Shown: positions 42,809 through 52,672 of the stretch, piece after piece
Layout: every line of letters starts with the position of its first letter
Position numbering within the stretch: the first letter of the stretch is position 1
Origin: Bradyrhizobium sp. NAS80.1
GTDB taxonomy: Bacteria; Pseudomonadota; Alphaproteobacteria; Rhizobiales; Xanthobacteraceae
Length of the DNA stretch: 64,000 nucleotides
Reading direction: 5' to 3'
NCBI RefSeq assembly: GCF_001908205.1
Contig: NZ_LGHL01000098.1
Location: 1 to 64,000 of the forward strand
Notes under the pieces: generated by a model
The model's input: the letters and a program-made list of their open reading frames with translations, nothing else
Database searches by the model: none
Told to the model about the DNA's origin: nothing
Position numbers and translations under genes: made by a program

Positions 42809-45097
42809 GTGCAGATCAGCCCGTTCGATCATATTGGGTCAGGAGGCCGGCTTGAAGAGCGGCTGCGTGGGCACGACGTCGTCCTGGCGGCCGCGCGAGC
42901 TGCGCAGAAAAGGCTCGGTGAACGTAGCGATGCGGTTAGTCAACTTCCGCCTTGGAACGACGTGACTCTCGACCTCTTCGAAGCCAATCTCGGCGAAGCC
43001 GTCGTGCTCAGCTTTCTGCGTTTGTCGGGCCAATGGCCCACGCGACGACCTATTGCAGATGTGGTCGCAATTGGCAGGGCGGTACATCGCATTGGCCAGC
43101 TCGCCGGGAGCCGGGTCGCGTATGCGACGCTCGCGGAACTGCCAAAGGTTCTCATGGGGATCGCGACGACCGACGAGTTGAGGACCGTCCTAACTGCCCT
43201 TGGTCAGCTTGCCGAGGAGGGACCAGAATCTCTCGGCCTGGTTCTGGGACGGCTTGAGCGGCTATTGGGGCATGCAACTCCCGCTGGCTTCTCCGTCTGG
43301 GTGTCAGGCGGCTTGCGTGCTGCAGGCGGCAACGCGACCAGCCGGCGCGCCTTCTTCGGCCTGAATGATGCTCTCTCGATGCGCCTGTTAGACGGCCATG
43401 GTGGAGCGGGGGACGACTTTACGCGCCTGGAGAAGCGGATCGGGGCGACGATGCTGGCCCTTTGGAACAAGAAGCCGCGGCTGCGCAAGCTTGCTGCCGC
43501 GGCAATGCCCACCATTCCGCGGCGGGCATCCCTCGCAGGGGGGCTGCTTGGGCTGCCCGGGACCTGTCCTGGCTTCGAGGGAAAACGCGCAGAGCGTCTC
43601 TATCTTGCTGCAGCGGCACACGCCGGTGCACACCTGGTACATTCGAACCAGCGTTTTCCTATTGGGCGCCTGAAGCCGCTTCAGATCGCACTCATTTCCC
43701 TCATCGAGGACGCGCGTATTGAGGCGCTGGCGCTACGCGATATGCCGGGTTTGCGGCAACTCTGGCTGCCCTTCCATACGGCGACGCCTTCGCCACAAGC
43801 CACTGCGGCAGGTCTGATGGTGCGCTTGGCGCGGGCCCTGGTTGATCCTGATTATGAGGATCACGACGCCTGGATCGAGAAGGGGCGGACGTTGTTCGCG
43901 GCGGCGTGCGACCGACGGACCGATCCACTGACCAGCCGCGAGATCGGAGGCCTGCTGGGCAACGACATCGGGCAGATGCGGCTGCAATTCAATGCCAAGA
44001 GCTATGTCGTCGAACCCACCTACAGGGACGACAATCTGGCGCTATGGGATTTTGGTGATCAGTCGGATGGGCAGGCCCAGGAGATCGAGCTCCCCGTCGA
44101 TTCCGTCCGCATCGAGCGGCGGCATGATGACGAGGGAGATCGGCCGGACGATAAGGCTCCGCCCGAGGAAAGCGGGCGCGCGAGAGCTCGAGCGATCGCC
44201 GTGCTCGACGGGCTCCCTGTCGCGTCCTATCCGGAATGGGACTATGCAGCTCGGATCGAGCGCCCGGACTGGACAACAGTCCTGGAGGCCGACGCGGCGA
44301 TCTCGCCTCGCGCAGGTGATCTGCTCCTCGACGAAGTGACAACCCGCAGAGCCTCGACGGTCACGCGTGATGCATCCATAGGCCGCCGACAACGATACAA
44401 GGGCCAGTATGACGGGGATACACTCGATCTCGACGCCTCCATTGCGTTCGCGATCGAGAGACGCGCCGGACACTTTGCCGAACCTCGGGTTTACCTTCGC
44501 GATGCGCCGGGTCCACGCGATCTCGCCCTCCTCCTCCTGCTCGATCTCTCGCAATCGACCGCCGATCGTGATCGCTCGGGGCGCACCATTCTTGACGTCG
44601 AGCGGAAGGCCGCCGCGATCATTGCGACGGCTGCAGAAGCCGCCGCCGACGCAATTGCGGTCCACGGCTTCAACTCAGATGGGCGGGATAACGTTCGATA
44701 TCTCCGAATCAAGAGTTTTGAGGAGGATATAGACGCAGTCGTACACGCTCGGCTTGCCGGTCTGCAAAGTAGCCACTCGACCCGGTTGGGGGCCGCGCTC
44801 CGGCACGCGGGCAGTTACCTTTCAAAGCGGCGGGCGTTCCGCAAGGTTTTGCTGGTGTTGACCGACGGCGAGCCATCAGACATCGATGTGCCGGATCCGC
44901 GCTATCTTGCGGAAGATGCCAGACGCGCCGCGCATCAACTTATTCGAAATGGGATCGATATCTTCGGGTTCGGCTTGGGGCAAGGTCCGTTCTCACAGCT
45001 CGACCGGATCTTCGGACAACGACGGGCCCTGCGGGTACCTCGCATCGACGTATTGCCACAGCGTCTTGTGCAGCTCTATACCGAACTCAAAAAGTAG
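42809..45097 (+). CDS. Large VWA-domain protein (CbbO/NorD-like)
   Basis: A 762-residue protein. The first 550 residues form a helical N-terminal region with conserved segments resembling CbbO/NorD (ALISLIEDARIEALALRDMP). Residues about 570-762 are a von Willebrand A domain with a MIDAS motif DLSQS in LLLLLDLSQSTADRD, plus LLVLTDGEPSDIDVPDP and FGFGLGQG. It would bind the target protein while the MoxR partner works on it. GTG start. The stretch after residue 420 is acidic and charged (HDDEGDRPDDKAPPEESG), probably a linker. Confidence 0.85.
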   Translation: MQISPFDHIGSGGRLEERLRGHDVVLAAARAAQKRLGERSDAVSQLPPWNDVTLDLFEANLGEAVVLSFLRLSGQWPTRRPIADVVAIGRAVHRIGQLAGSRVAYATLAELPKVLMGIATTDELRTVLTALGQLAEEGPESLGLVLGRLERLLGHATPAGFSVWVSGGLRAAGGNATSRRAFFGLNDALSMRLLDGHGGAGDDFTRLEKRIGATMLALWNKKPRLRKLAAAAMPTIPRRASLAGGLLGLPGTCPGFEGKRAERLYLAAAAHAGAHLVHSNQRFPIGRLKPLQIALISLIEDARIEALALRDMPGLRQLWLPFHTATPSPQATAAGLMVRLARALVDPDYEDHDAWIEKGRTLFAAACDRRTDPLTSREIGGLLGNDIGQMRLQFNAKSYVVEPTYRDDNLALWDFGDQSDGQAQEIELPVDSVRIERRHDDEGDRPDDKAPPEESGRARARAIAVLDGLPVASYPEWDYAARIERPDWTTVLEADAAISPRAGDLLLDEVTTRRASTVTRDASIGRRQRYKGQYDGDTLDLDASIAFAIERRAGHFAEPRVYLRDAPGPRDLALLLLLDLSQSTADRDRSGRTILDVERKAAAIIATAAEAAADAIAVHGFNSDGRDNVRYLRIKSFEEDIDAVVHARLAGLQSSHSTRLGAALRHAGSYLSKRRAFRKVLLVLTDGEPSDIDVPDPRYLAEDARRAAHQLIRNGIDIFGFGLGQGPFSQLDRIFGQRRALRVPRIDVLPQRLVQLYTELKK

Positions 45098-45373
45098 GGA
45101 CAATTTGCTCCCAACGACGCGTTTACGCGAAGGTCGACGCGGATACCGGTGACGAGCGGCGGCGAAGAAGCCGGCGACAGGCCAGCGACGGAAGTCGGCT
45201 TATTTCCTCGATAGACCGCTGCGGGTACCGAATCTAGAATGGCTCGCGCGTCGGACGTCGGCTGGAATCCTATGATCGCCAACTGTGAACTTCGGCGCGC
45301 GCTCATCTCGAACGCCGAGCCTTCGCGCTGGGATGAGATGTGGCGCGATAGGGTGCTTCGACCGGACGCTTCG

Positions 45374-45841
45374 ATGACCTTCACGATCGGCATCATCTCG
45401 GATACGCACGGCCTGCTGAGGCCGGAGGCTCTGCGCGTGCTGGCCTATGCCGACCACATCATTCACGGCGGCGACATCGGCGATCCCGAGATCATCACCG
45501 CGCTGCGGAGGATTGCCCCCGTCACGGCGATCAGAGGGAACGCGGACACGGGCGAGTGGGCCACCGAATTTGCCGAAACCGAGTTCGTGCGGCTCGCCGG
45601 ACGGTTGTTCTATGTCCTGCACGACCTCAACACCCTGCAGATCGATCCCGTAGCTCAGGGCATCGATGTCATTGTTTCCGGCCACTCCCACATACCGAAG
45701 ATCAACACCGTAGACGGCTTGCTCTACGTGAATCCCGGCAGTGCCGGGCGTCGACGCTTCAGGCTGCCGATCACGCTTGCGAGCCTCGAAGTCACGCCCG
45801 ACGGGGTGAGACCCGTCATCCACGATCTTGTAGCCGGATAA
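45374..45841 (+). CDS. YfcE/MJ0936-type metallophosphoesterase
   Basis: A 155-residue phosphodiesterase. The dinuclear metal motifs are complete: GIISDTHGLL (Asp, His), HGGDIGD (Asp), IRGNADTG (Asn), VLHD (His) and SGHSHIPK (His pair). YfcE-type enzymes hydrolyse phosphodiesters in vitro; natural substrate unclear. The frame is open to 45239, but the ATG at 45374 begins the conserved first strand. It is isolated: 276 bases after the VWA gene and 297 before the next gene. Confidence 0.85.
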   Translation: MTFTIGIISDTHGLLRPEALRVLAYADHIIHGGDIGDPEIITALRRIAPVTAIRGNADTGEWATEFAETEFVRLAGRLFYVLHDLNTLQIDPVAQGIDVIVSGHSHIPKINTVDGLLYVNPGSAGRRRFRLPITLASLEVTPDGVRPVIHDLVAG

Positions 45842-46044
45842 GCCGCGCCGCAGCCCGTCCAGCCAGGCGAAGCTTTTGGCGCCATCTCGGCCGACAGGCC
45901 GGAAGTCGCATCCATGGGCAGCGTTAGATGGGCAGATCGAGCTGAGGTTCGACATCGTCGGTCCTCGGCGTCTGCAGCGACTGCCCGAGGCCGCTTGCCG
46001 CCTCGATGCTGGATGTTTGTCCCTTAAGCCTAGTGGATCGATGT

Positions 46045-46070
46045 AGAAACGTCAATATATTGACGTTTCT
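46045..46070. promoter_or_regulatory. 26-bp perfect palindromic operator
   Basis: The left half is AGAAACGTCAATA and the right half its exact inverse complement. Related sequences lie before the carboxylase gene (52620-52637, 13 of 18 matches) and before marR (54845-54862, 14 of 18). It ends 67 bases before the binding-protein start. Probable MarR site. Confidence 0.75.
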
Positions 46071-46137
46071 GCGGGCAATTGAAACTATAGGCGAAGCCGC
46101 AGGCCGCATGAGAGCACGCGGAGAATTGGAGGAAACA

Positions 46138-47346
46138 ATGTGGAGAAATACCGCTTCTATGTTTGCTGCGGCTCTGTCGCCATTCTTGCTTTTTGGCGTT
46201 GCCGCAGCGCAGGACAAGGCCGTCAAGGTCGGCGTCCTGAACGATCAAGCGTCAGTTTATTCTAGCATCACCGGTCCGGGTTCGGTCGCGGCCGCGCGTC
46301 TTGCGATCGAGGACATGGGCGGCTCGATGTTCGGCAAGCCGATCGAACTGGTATATGCGGATCATGGGCATAAGCCAGATGTCGGCTCGACAATCGCCAG
46401 GCGCTGGTTCGATACCGAGGGCGTCGACGCGATATTTGACATTTACAGTTCCGGAGTCGCGCTTGCGGTGCAGGGCATCGCGGAGCAGAAGAACAAGATT
46501 CTGGTCGTCTCGATGGCGTCGAGCCGAGACATCGGCGGCAAGTCGTGCTCGCCGAACGGAATGCAATGGGCCAATGACGGATACGAGGTCGCGAATTTAA
46601 CGGTCAAAGGATCGTCGGGCGACAAACCCACATCCTGGTATTTTATTACGGTCGACTATACCGCTGGGCATTCGATCGAGCGTGACGCACAAAAGATCAT
46701 CGAAGCCGGCGGCGGAAAATTCCTTGGTGCGGTGCGCTTTCCGCTCAACTCTCCGGACTTCAGCTCCTTCCTGCTGCGCGCCCAGAGTTCTGGAGCCAAG
46801 AACATCGGGTTCATCGGCGGTGGCGCCGATATGACCAACGCGATCAAGCAAGCCGCTGAATTTGAGATCGGCAGAACGGGACAACGTTTCGTTCCGTTCT
46901 CCCTGACCACGGTCGATATCGAAGCGCTCGGCAACAAGGCGACGCAGGGCATGCCTCTGGTGCTCAGCTATTACTGGGACGAGTCGGAGAAGACGAAGGC
47001 CTGGGCAGAGCGCTTCAAGAAAGCATTCGGTAAACTGCCGAGCGATCCCCAGGCCAACGTCTACAGCGCGGTCCTGCACTACCTGAAATCGGTCAAAGCT
47101 GCGGGGACGACAGATACGACGGCCGTGCTGGCGAAAATGAAGGAGATGCCGGTCGAGGATCTCTTTACCTCGGGTGCCCGCATCCGTGCCGACGGCCGTC
47201 TGATGCGCGACATCTACTATGCCGAAGCGAAGAAGCCGGACGCGATGCAGGGACCGACGGATCTGATCACGCTGGTGAAGAAAATGCCGGGTTCGGAAGC
47301 CTTTGTCCCGGCCGACGAAAGCGAGTGCAAGCTCCTGAAGAAGTAA
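46138..47346 (+). CDS. ABC importer substrate-binding protein (Liv-type), orphan
   Basis: A 402-residue periplasmic protein with a signal peptide (AAALSPFLLFGVAAAQ) and a Peripla_BP_6 fold: VKVGVLNDQASVYSSITGPG, SVAAARLAIEDMGGSMFGKP, ARRWFDTEGVDAIFDIYSSG. Relatives often bind aromatic or aliphatic acids. GGAGGAAACA precedes the ATG at 46138. No permease or ATPase gene adjoins, so it must use a shared transporter. The operator at 46045-46070 links it to the ligase/carboxylase genes on the other strand. Confidence 0.85.
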   Translation: MWRNTASMFAAALSPFLLFGVAAAQDKAVKVGVLNDQASVYSSITGPGSVAAARLAIEDMGGSMFGKPIELVYADHGHKPDVGSTIARRWFDTEGVDAIFDIYSSGVALAVQGIAEQKNKILVVSMASSRDIGGKSCSPNGMQWANDGYEVANLTVKGSSGDKPTSWYFITVDYTAGHSIERDAQKIIEAGGGKFLGAVRFPLNSPDFSSFLLRAQSSGAKNIGFIGGGADMTNAIKQAAEFEIGRTGQRFVPFSLTTVDIEALGNKATQGMPLVLSYYWDESEKTKAWAERFKKAFGKLPSDPQANVYSAVLHYLKSVKAAGTTDTTAVLAKMKEMPVEDLFTSGARIRADGRLMRDIYYAEAKKPDAMQGPTDLITLVKKMPGSEAFVPADESECKLLKK

Positions 47347-47387
47347 GCGCGGGCCGATTGCTCTGGTGGCCTCGCCCGCGGAGAGAG

Positions 47388-47416
47388 CCCTCTCCCCGTA
47401 AGAAACGGGGAGAGGG
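47388..47416. terminator. Bidirectional stem-loop between convergent genes
   Basis: CCCTCTCCCCGT (47388-47399) pairs perfectly with ACGGGGAGAGGG (47405-47416) over a 5-base loop. No strong T-run. It lies between the binding-protein and acyl-CoA ligase genes, which converge. CCTCTCCCC hairpins of this kind recur between genes in Bradyrhizobium. Confidence 0.65.
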
Positions 47417-47426
47417 GAGACTTACG

Positions 47427-49160
47427 TCAGCTGTAAAGCCGCGTCAGTTCTTCCTTCTTGACCTTGCCTGTGGCGGTCATCGGCAGCGTGTCCACAATCC
47501 GGACTTCGGGAATCTTGTAGACCGCGAGACGTTCGCGGCAAAACGCCGTCAGCGTCTCCGGCGTAACGTCTGCCCTGTGCTCCGGCAGGATAGTTACAAA
47601 GGCTACCGGAACTTGCCCGCGCGTGTCGTCGGCGCGACCGATCACGCCGCTGCCGGTCACGGCGGGATGCTGGCCGAGCGTCGCCTCGATTTCCGACGGG
47701 AACACGCTCATGCCCTTCACCTTCAGCATCTCCTTGCGGCGTCCGAGGAAGTGGATCGTCCCGTGCTCGGAGATCATGCCGATATCGCCGGTGCGCAGCC
47801 AGCCGTCGATCAGCCCTTCGGACGTCGCGTCCGGCTTGTTCCAGTAGCCCCGCAACAGCGACGGCGTGCGGACGCACAACTCGCCCTCTTCGCCCAACGG
47901 CACCAGCTTGTTGGATCCGAATTCGAGGATCTTGAAATCCGTCTGCGGGACAGGAATTCCGACGAAAATCTGCTGCTGCTTAAGATCCCGATCGTTGTCC
48001 TGCCAGCCACGGGTGAAGGTGTCGTAGGAGTGGGTCTCCGTCATGCCCCAGGCGGCCTCGCGCAATGTCGTGCCCGTCAATTCGCGCCACTTCGTCCGGA
48101 ATGCGGGATTGAGCTTCTTAACGAAGGACGCCACGATCACCTCCCGCAGCGACGACAGGTCATAGCGGCCGGCATCCCGATGGTTGATGATCTCGACGAC
48201 ATTGTCGACAACCATGTTGGACACCGTGGCGCGGTGGCGCTGGACCGCCGTCATGAAGGCGACCGGGTCCCACCTTGCCAGCAGAACGCAGGTCGCTCCG
48301 GTCAGGACCGGCAGGATGATGCCGACGTCCTCGCCAGCGATCCAGAAGATCGGCCAGAAATTGATGATAGTGTCACTCGACGTCACGCTCATCGAGATCG
48401 AGCTCATGACGGCACCCGTGAACAGCATGTCGGATTGCGTGTGCACGCAGCCTTTCGGCATGCCGGTGGTGCCCCCCGTGTAGTTCAGCGCGGCGATATC
48501 GTTGATCCCGACATCGACCTGCGGGGGCGCTCCGGCCTCCTGCGCAATCGTCGACATCAGGTCGATCGTGCGCGGCACCTCGATTCGCACATCGGTCAAT
48601 CCCGCCGGTAACGGACCTTCCGGCTCCGCCGGCAGCGCGTCGAGGAAACTGGTGACGAGCACGTGCTCGATCTTGCACTCGTCGCGCACCTCGTCCACGA
48701 GCTGCGCCAGGCGATCGTGTGCGATCACGATGCGGGCCTGGGTATCGTTGATCTCGTAGACGAGTTCGGGCCGCGTGAACATCGGGTTGACCGGAACGTG
48801 CACGCAGCCGGCCTTCAGGATACCGAAGAAGCAGATATAGAACTGCGGGCAGTTCGGGAGGAATACGGCAACACGGTCGCCCTTGCGTGCGCCCAGCCGC
48901 GCGAGGACAGCGGCGAACCGGTCGCTGAGACGATCGAGTTCGGCATAGCTGATCGCGCGCCCGTAAAACATCACCGCAGCCTTGTCCGGCTGACGGCGTG
49001 CCCATTCGCCCAAGTACTCGGCAAGTGGCTTGCGCCCCAAGGGGAAAATTGGGTCGCGCGGCACGTCGGCCGGCCACGCAGCGCTCTGTAGCGCACGGGC
49101 GTGTGCCAGATAGCTGTTCTCGTCGCGCATATAGTCTGAAGTGGCTTTATTCTCCGTCAT
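47427..49160 (-). CDS. AMP-forming acyl-CoA synthetase/ligase
   Basis: A 577-residue member of the ANL superfamily, which activates an organic acid to its CoA thioester through an acyl-AMP. The P-loop motif LNYTGGTTGMPKGCVH is near residue 225, AWGMTETHSYDT is the A5-type motif, LRTGDIGMISEHGTIHFLGR the A7/A8 region, and the catalytic lysine lies near the end in MTATGKVKKEEL. GGGAGGAAGAG precedes the ATG. It follows the carboxylase gene by 25 bases, same strand: one operon. Confidence 0.88.
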   Translation of the reverse strand: MTENKATSDYMRDENSYLAHARALQSAAWPADVPRDPIFPLGRKPLAEYLGEWARRQPDKAAVMFYGRAISYAELDRLSDRFAAVLARLGARKGDRVAVFLPNCPQFYICFFGILKAGCVHVPVNPMFTRPELVYEINDTQARIVIAHDRLAQLVDEVRDECKIEHVLVTSFLDALPAEPEGPLPAGLTDVRIEVPRTIDLMSTIAQEAGAPPQVDVGINDIAALNYTGGTTGMPKGCVHTQSDMLFTGAVMSSISMSVTSSDTIINFWPIFWIAGEDVGIILPVLTGATCVLLARWDPVAFMTAVQRHRATVSNMVVDNVVEIINHRDAGRYDLSSLREVIVASFVKKLNPAFRTKWRELTGTTLREAAWGMTETHSYDTFTRGWQDNDRDLKQQQIFVGIPVPQTDFKILEFGSNKLVPLGEEGELCVRTPSLLRGYWNKPDATSEGLIDGWLRTGDIGMISEHGTIHFLGRRKEMLKVKGMSVFPSEIEATLGQHPAVTGSGVIGRADDTRGQVPVAFVTILPEHRADVTPETLTAFCRERLAVYKIPEVRIVDTLPMTATGKVKKEELTRLYS

Positions 49161-49185
49161 CTCTTCCTCCCTGGTCGCGGCCTGC

Positions 49186-52100
49186 TCACCACAGATCGAC
49201 GCGCGTCACTCTCCGCTCGAAACGACTGGCATGCGCGGTCGACTTCAGTCCCTCAACGATCCGGCTCCGTGTCTCGCAGGGATCGATGACGTCGTCGATC
49301 TCGAGAAACGTCGCACTGCTCAGAGCCTTGTTCTCGGCGTAGGACTTGGCGACCATGTCATCGAACCAGGCCTTGCGGGCGGTGGGGTCTTCGAGCGCCG
49401 CGAGTTCCTTGCGATAGGCGAGCTTGACAGCACCCTCGAGGCCCATGGCGCCGAATTCGGCGCTCGGCCACGCGACAATCGTGAACGGCTTCTGGTTCGA
49501 GCCTCCGATCATGGCAAGCGCACCCAGCCCATAGCCCTTGCGGAGCACCACCGCGAAAATGGGAACGGTCGCGCGCGCGGCCGCCACGAACAGACGCGAG
49601 ACGTGCCGCACCTGCGCGGTCTTCTCGACCTCCGGGCCGACCATCATGCCCGGAGTGTCGCACAGCGAGACGATCGGAATGTTGAAGGCGTCGCAAAGCT
49701 GGATGAAGCGCGCAGCCTTGTCGCCGCCCTCGGCATCAATGGCGCCGCCGAGATGATGCGAATTGTTCCCGATCAAGCCGACCGGCCTGCCTTCGATACG
49801 GATCAGGGCCGTGATCATCCCCTTGGCAAAGGATGACCGCAGTTCGAGAACGGAACCTGTGTCGGCGAGCGCTTCGATGATGGGCCGGATATTGTAGGCG
49901 CGAAGGCGGTTCTCGGGCACGGCATGCCGGAGCACGCGCTGGTCGCCGCAGGACCAGTCACGGACTCGTCCCTGGAAATAGCCGAGATACTGCTTGGCGA
50001 CGGCGACGCCTTCGGCTTCATCCTCGACCAGCGCATCGATCACGCCATTCGGCGCCTGCACCTCGACGGGCCCGATGTCCTCCGGCCGGAAGACGCCGAG
50101 ACCGCCCCCCCTCGATCATCGCAGGGCCACCCATGCCGATGTTCGAGGTGCGATCGGCAATGATGACGTCGCAACTGCCGAGCAGCGCGGCATTGCCGGC
50201 AAAGCATCGGCCCGAGACGACGCCCACGATCGGCACCTTGCCGTTGAGCGCACCCAGGCGGCCGAACGTCGTCGTCTCAAGTCCGGCTGGCGTCGGCCAT
50301 TCGTCGCCGGGACGGCCGCCGCCGCCTTCGGTGAACATAACGAGGGGCAGCGACCACTGGTCCGCAAGCCCGAGCAGGCGATCCTTCTTCTTGTGATTGA
50401 TGACGCCCTGCGTTCCCGCGAAAACAGAGTAGTCATATGCCATGATGGCGCAGCGCGACTGCTCCTCCTCGAACAGCGGTCCGTTGACCGAGCCGATGCC
50501 GGTGATCAGACCGTCGGCCGGGCTCATCCGGCGCAATTCGGCCGGCGTGCGGCGCTGCCGCTGCGCGGCAAGCGCCAGGCCGCCATATTCGGCGAACGAT
50601 CCGGGATCGCAGAGATCGGCGATATTCTCGCGCGCGGTTCGCTGATTGGTCTTGCGCCGGCGCGCGACCGCATCCGGCCGATTTTCGTCGAGCAGTTCGG
50701 CCCGCCGGGCGAGGGCCTCGGCAAGATCACCGCGAATGTGGTCGAGATCGACCGATTGCTCGGTTTCCGCGCCGGCCCCCGCATCGTCCGACGGCGCCAC
50801 GTGCAGCAGCACATCGCCCTCGAAGATGGTATCACCCGGGGTCACCAGGATTTCCTCAACCACGCCCGCGACCGGCATGGAGATGAGATGCTCCATCTTC
50901 ATGGATTCGATGATGAGCACCTGCTGCCCGGCGCGGACCTGCTCGCCGCGGACTACCGAACACGCCACGATCGTGCCCTGCAGCGGCGCCGGGAGCGGCA
51001 TCAGCCCCTCCGGCGTCGGGACGGCGAGACGATCTGGCGCCACGTCGGCTCGTGCCTTCGCGATCGCTGCGGACGCGTCGAACACTCCGAGCGGATCGAC
51101 GTCGCGTACGTCGCGTGCCTTTTTTCCCAGGCTTGCCGCCTTGGACTCGTAGGCCGCAGCAGCGGCGAGAATCTCGCTGCCATGCGTCTCGAGGAAGGTC
51201 GTCGATATGTGATCGGCGAGAAAATCCTTGTCCTCGGTGATCGCACGCAGCACCGGGATGTTCGTCTGCAGTCCTTCGATGCGGAACTCTTCCAGCGCGC
51301 GCCGTCCACGACGAATCGCATCCGACATGTCTTCGGGCGAATAGGCGATCACCTTTGCCAGCAGCGAATCGTACCGCGGATTGGTGCGATAGCCCGCATA
51401 TCCGAAGGTGTCGATGCGTATGCCGGGGCCGGAGGGCGGCACGAAGCCTGTCAGCGTACCTCCGGTCGGATGCGCGCCGCCGTCGGCGGTCAACTTCTCC
51501 ATGTTGACACGAAACTGGATTGCTGTTCCGCGCGGCGTCGGCGAACGATCAAGTCCGAGGTCGCGAAGACGCGCGCCCGAAGCGATGCGAATTTGCGTTT
51601 TCACCAGGTCAACGCCGAACACCTCCTCGGTGACCGTGTGCTCGACCTGCAGGCGCGGATTTGCCTCGATGAAGACGTAGCCTTCGCCGTTGGCTTCCAC
51701 AAGGAATTCGAAGGTCCCCAAGCCACGATAGGCGACGTGGGATGCCATCGTTGTCGCCGCAGCACAGAGCACGTCGCGAAGCGCGGGCTTGAGTCCCGGG
51801 CTCGGTGCGATCTCGATGATCTTCTGATGACGTCGCTGGATGGTGCATTCACGCTCGCCAAAATGCACGACGTCATGGCCGTCGCCGACGATCTGCACCT
51901 CGATGTGACGTGCGTTGGCTAGATAACGCTCGACGTAGAGCCCGTCGGCGCCGAAGGCAGTCTGCGCCTCTGAGCGGCACCGCTCCCAGGCCGAAGTCAG
52001 TTCGGATGGCGAGGACACCACGCGCATGCCGCGTCCGCCGCCGCCTGCGATTGCCTTGACCATGATAGCCCCGTCTGCGCCGAGACCGGCGAGGAAGGCC

Positions 52101-52531
52101 GACGCCTGCTCCAGCGTGACCGGCCCATCGGATCCCTCGAGCACGCGAACGTTGTTGGCGCGGGCAAGCGCGCGGGCCGAGGACTTGTCACCGAACAGTT
52201 CGAGCGTTTCCGGAGCAGGTCCGATGAACGTCATGCCTGCGGCAGCGACGGCCCGGGCGAACTGCGCATTCTCCGACAGGAACCCGTATCCCGGATGCAC
52301 CGCATCGCAATCCGTCTGTCGTGCGGCATCGATGATCGCTGTTATGTCGAGATAGGCTGCCGCGCCGACGCCGGGCAGTTCGAGGGCCTCGTTGCCGGCC
52401 CGCGCATGGGCCGAGCCGGCGTCATCAGCGGGATAGATTGTGACCGTGGCCACATCGAGCTCGCCGGCCGCGCGCGCAATGCGCAGCGCGATCTCTCCGC
52501 GGTTGGCGATCAGAATCTTGCGAAACGGCAT
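49186..52531 (-). pseudogene. Single-chain biotin-dependent acyl-CoA carboxylase (BC-BCCP-CT), split by a +1 frameshift
   Basis: Residues 1-450 are biotin carboxylase (ILIANRGEIALRIARAAGEL, ATP-grasp AIAGGGGRGMRVV, YVFIEANPRLQVEHTVTEEV). The biotin-carrier motif ESMKMEH has its biotin lysine at K545. Carboxyltransferase follows from about residue 600 (GGGGRPGDEWPT, MAYDYSVFAGTQG). The frame breaks in a run of seven C on the plus strand (50105-50111) and resumes as VQAPNGVIDALVEDEAEG to SLCDTPGMMVGPEVEKTAQV. Dropping one base gives one 1114-residue chain, the layout of LCC-type long-chain acyl-CoA carboxylases. It would fix bicarbonate onto the acyl-CoA made by the neighbouring ligases. Confidence 0.85.
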
Positions 52532-52619
52532 GATGCCTCCGTCTTGTAGGAGATCGCCGACCTGTGCTTTTCGCGCGCAAACCTGATCCCGCGGTGCATG
52601 TTCTCCGACGATGGTTTTT

Positions 52620-52637
52620 CTGTCAATATCTTTACAT
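52620..52637. promoter_or_regulatory. Operator related to the MarR palindrome, before the carboxylase operon
   Basis: CTGTCAATATCTTTACAT matches the core of the 46045-46070 palindrome at 13 of 18 positions. It lies 88 bases upstream of the carboxylase start, in the 141-base gap between the two minus-strand genes. Confidence 0.55.
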
Positions 52638-52672
52638 AATAGGTCAAAACAGTCTGCGCCCCTCTCCGGCCC

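Noticed and set aside
47325..48611. 428-codon plus-strand open frame over the first acyl-CoA ligase
   Set aside because: Shadow of the ligase on the other strand; it begins inside the preceding gene.
49994..51922. 642-codon plus-strand open frame opposite the carboxylase
   Set aside because: It is the antisense shadow of a conserved carboxylase in G/C-rich DNA; its product is Arg/Ala-rich with no family motif.
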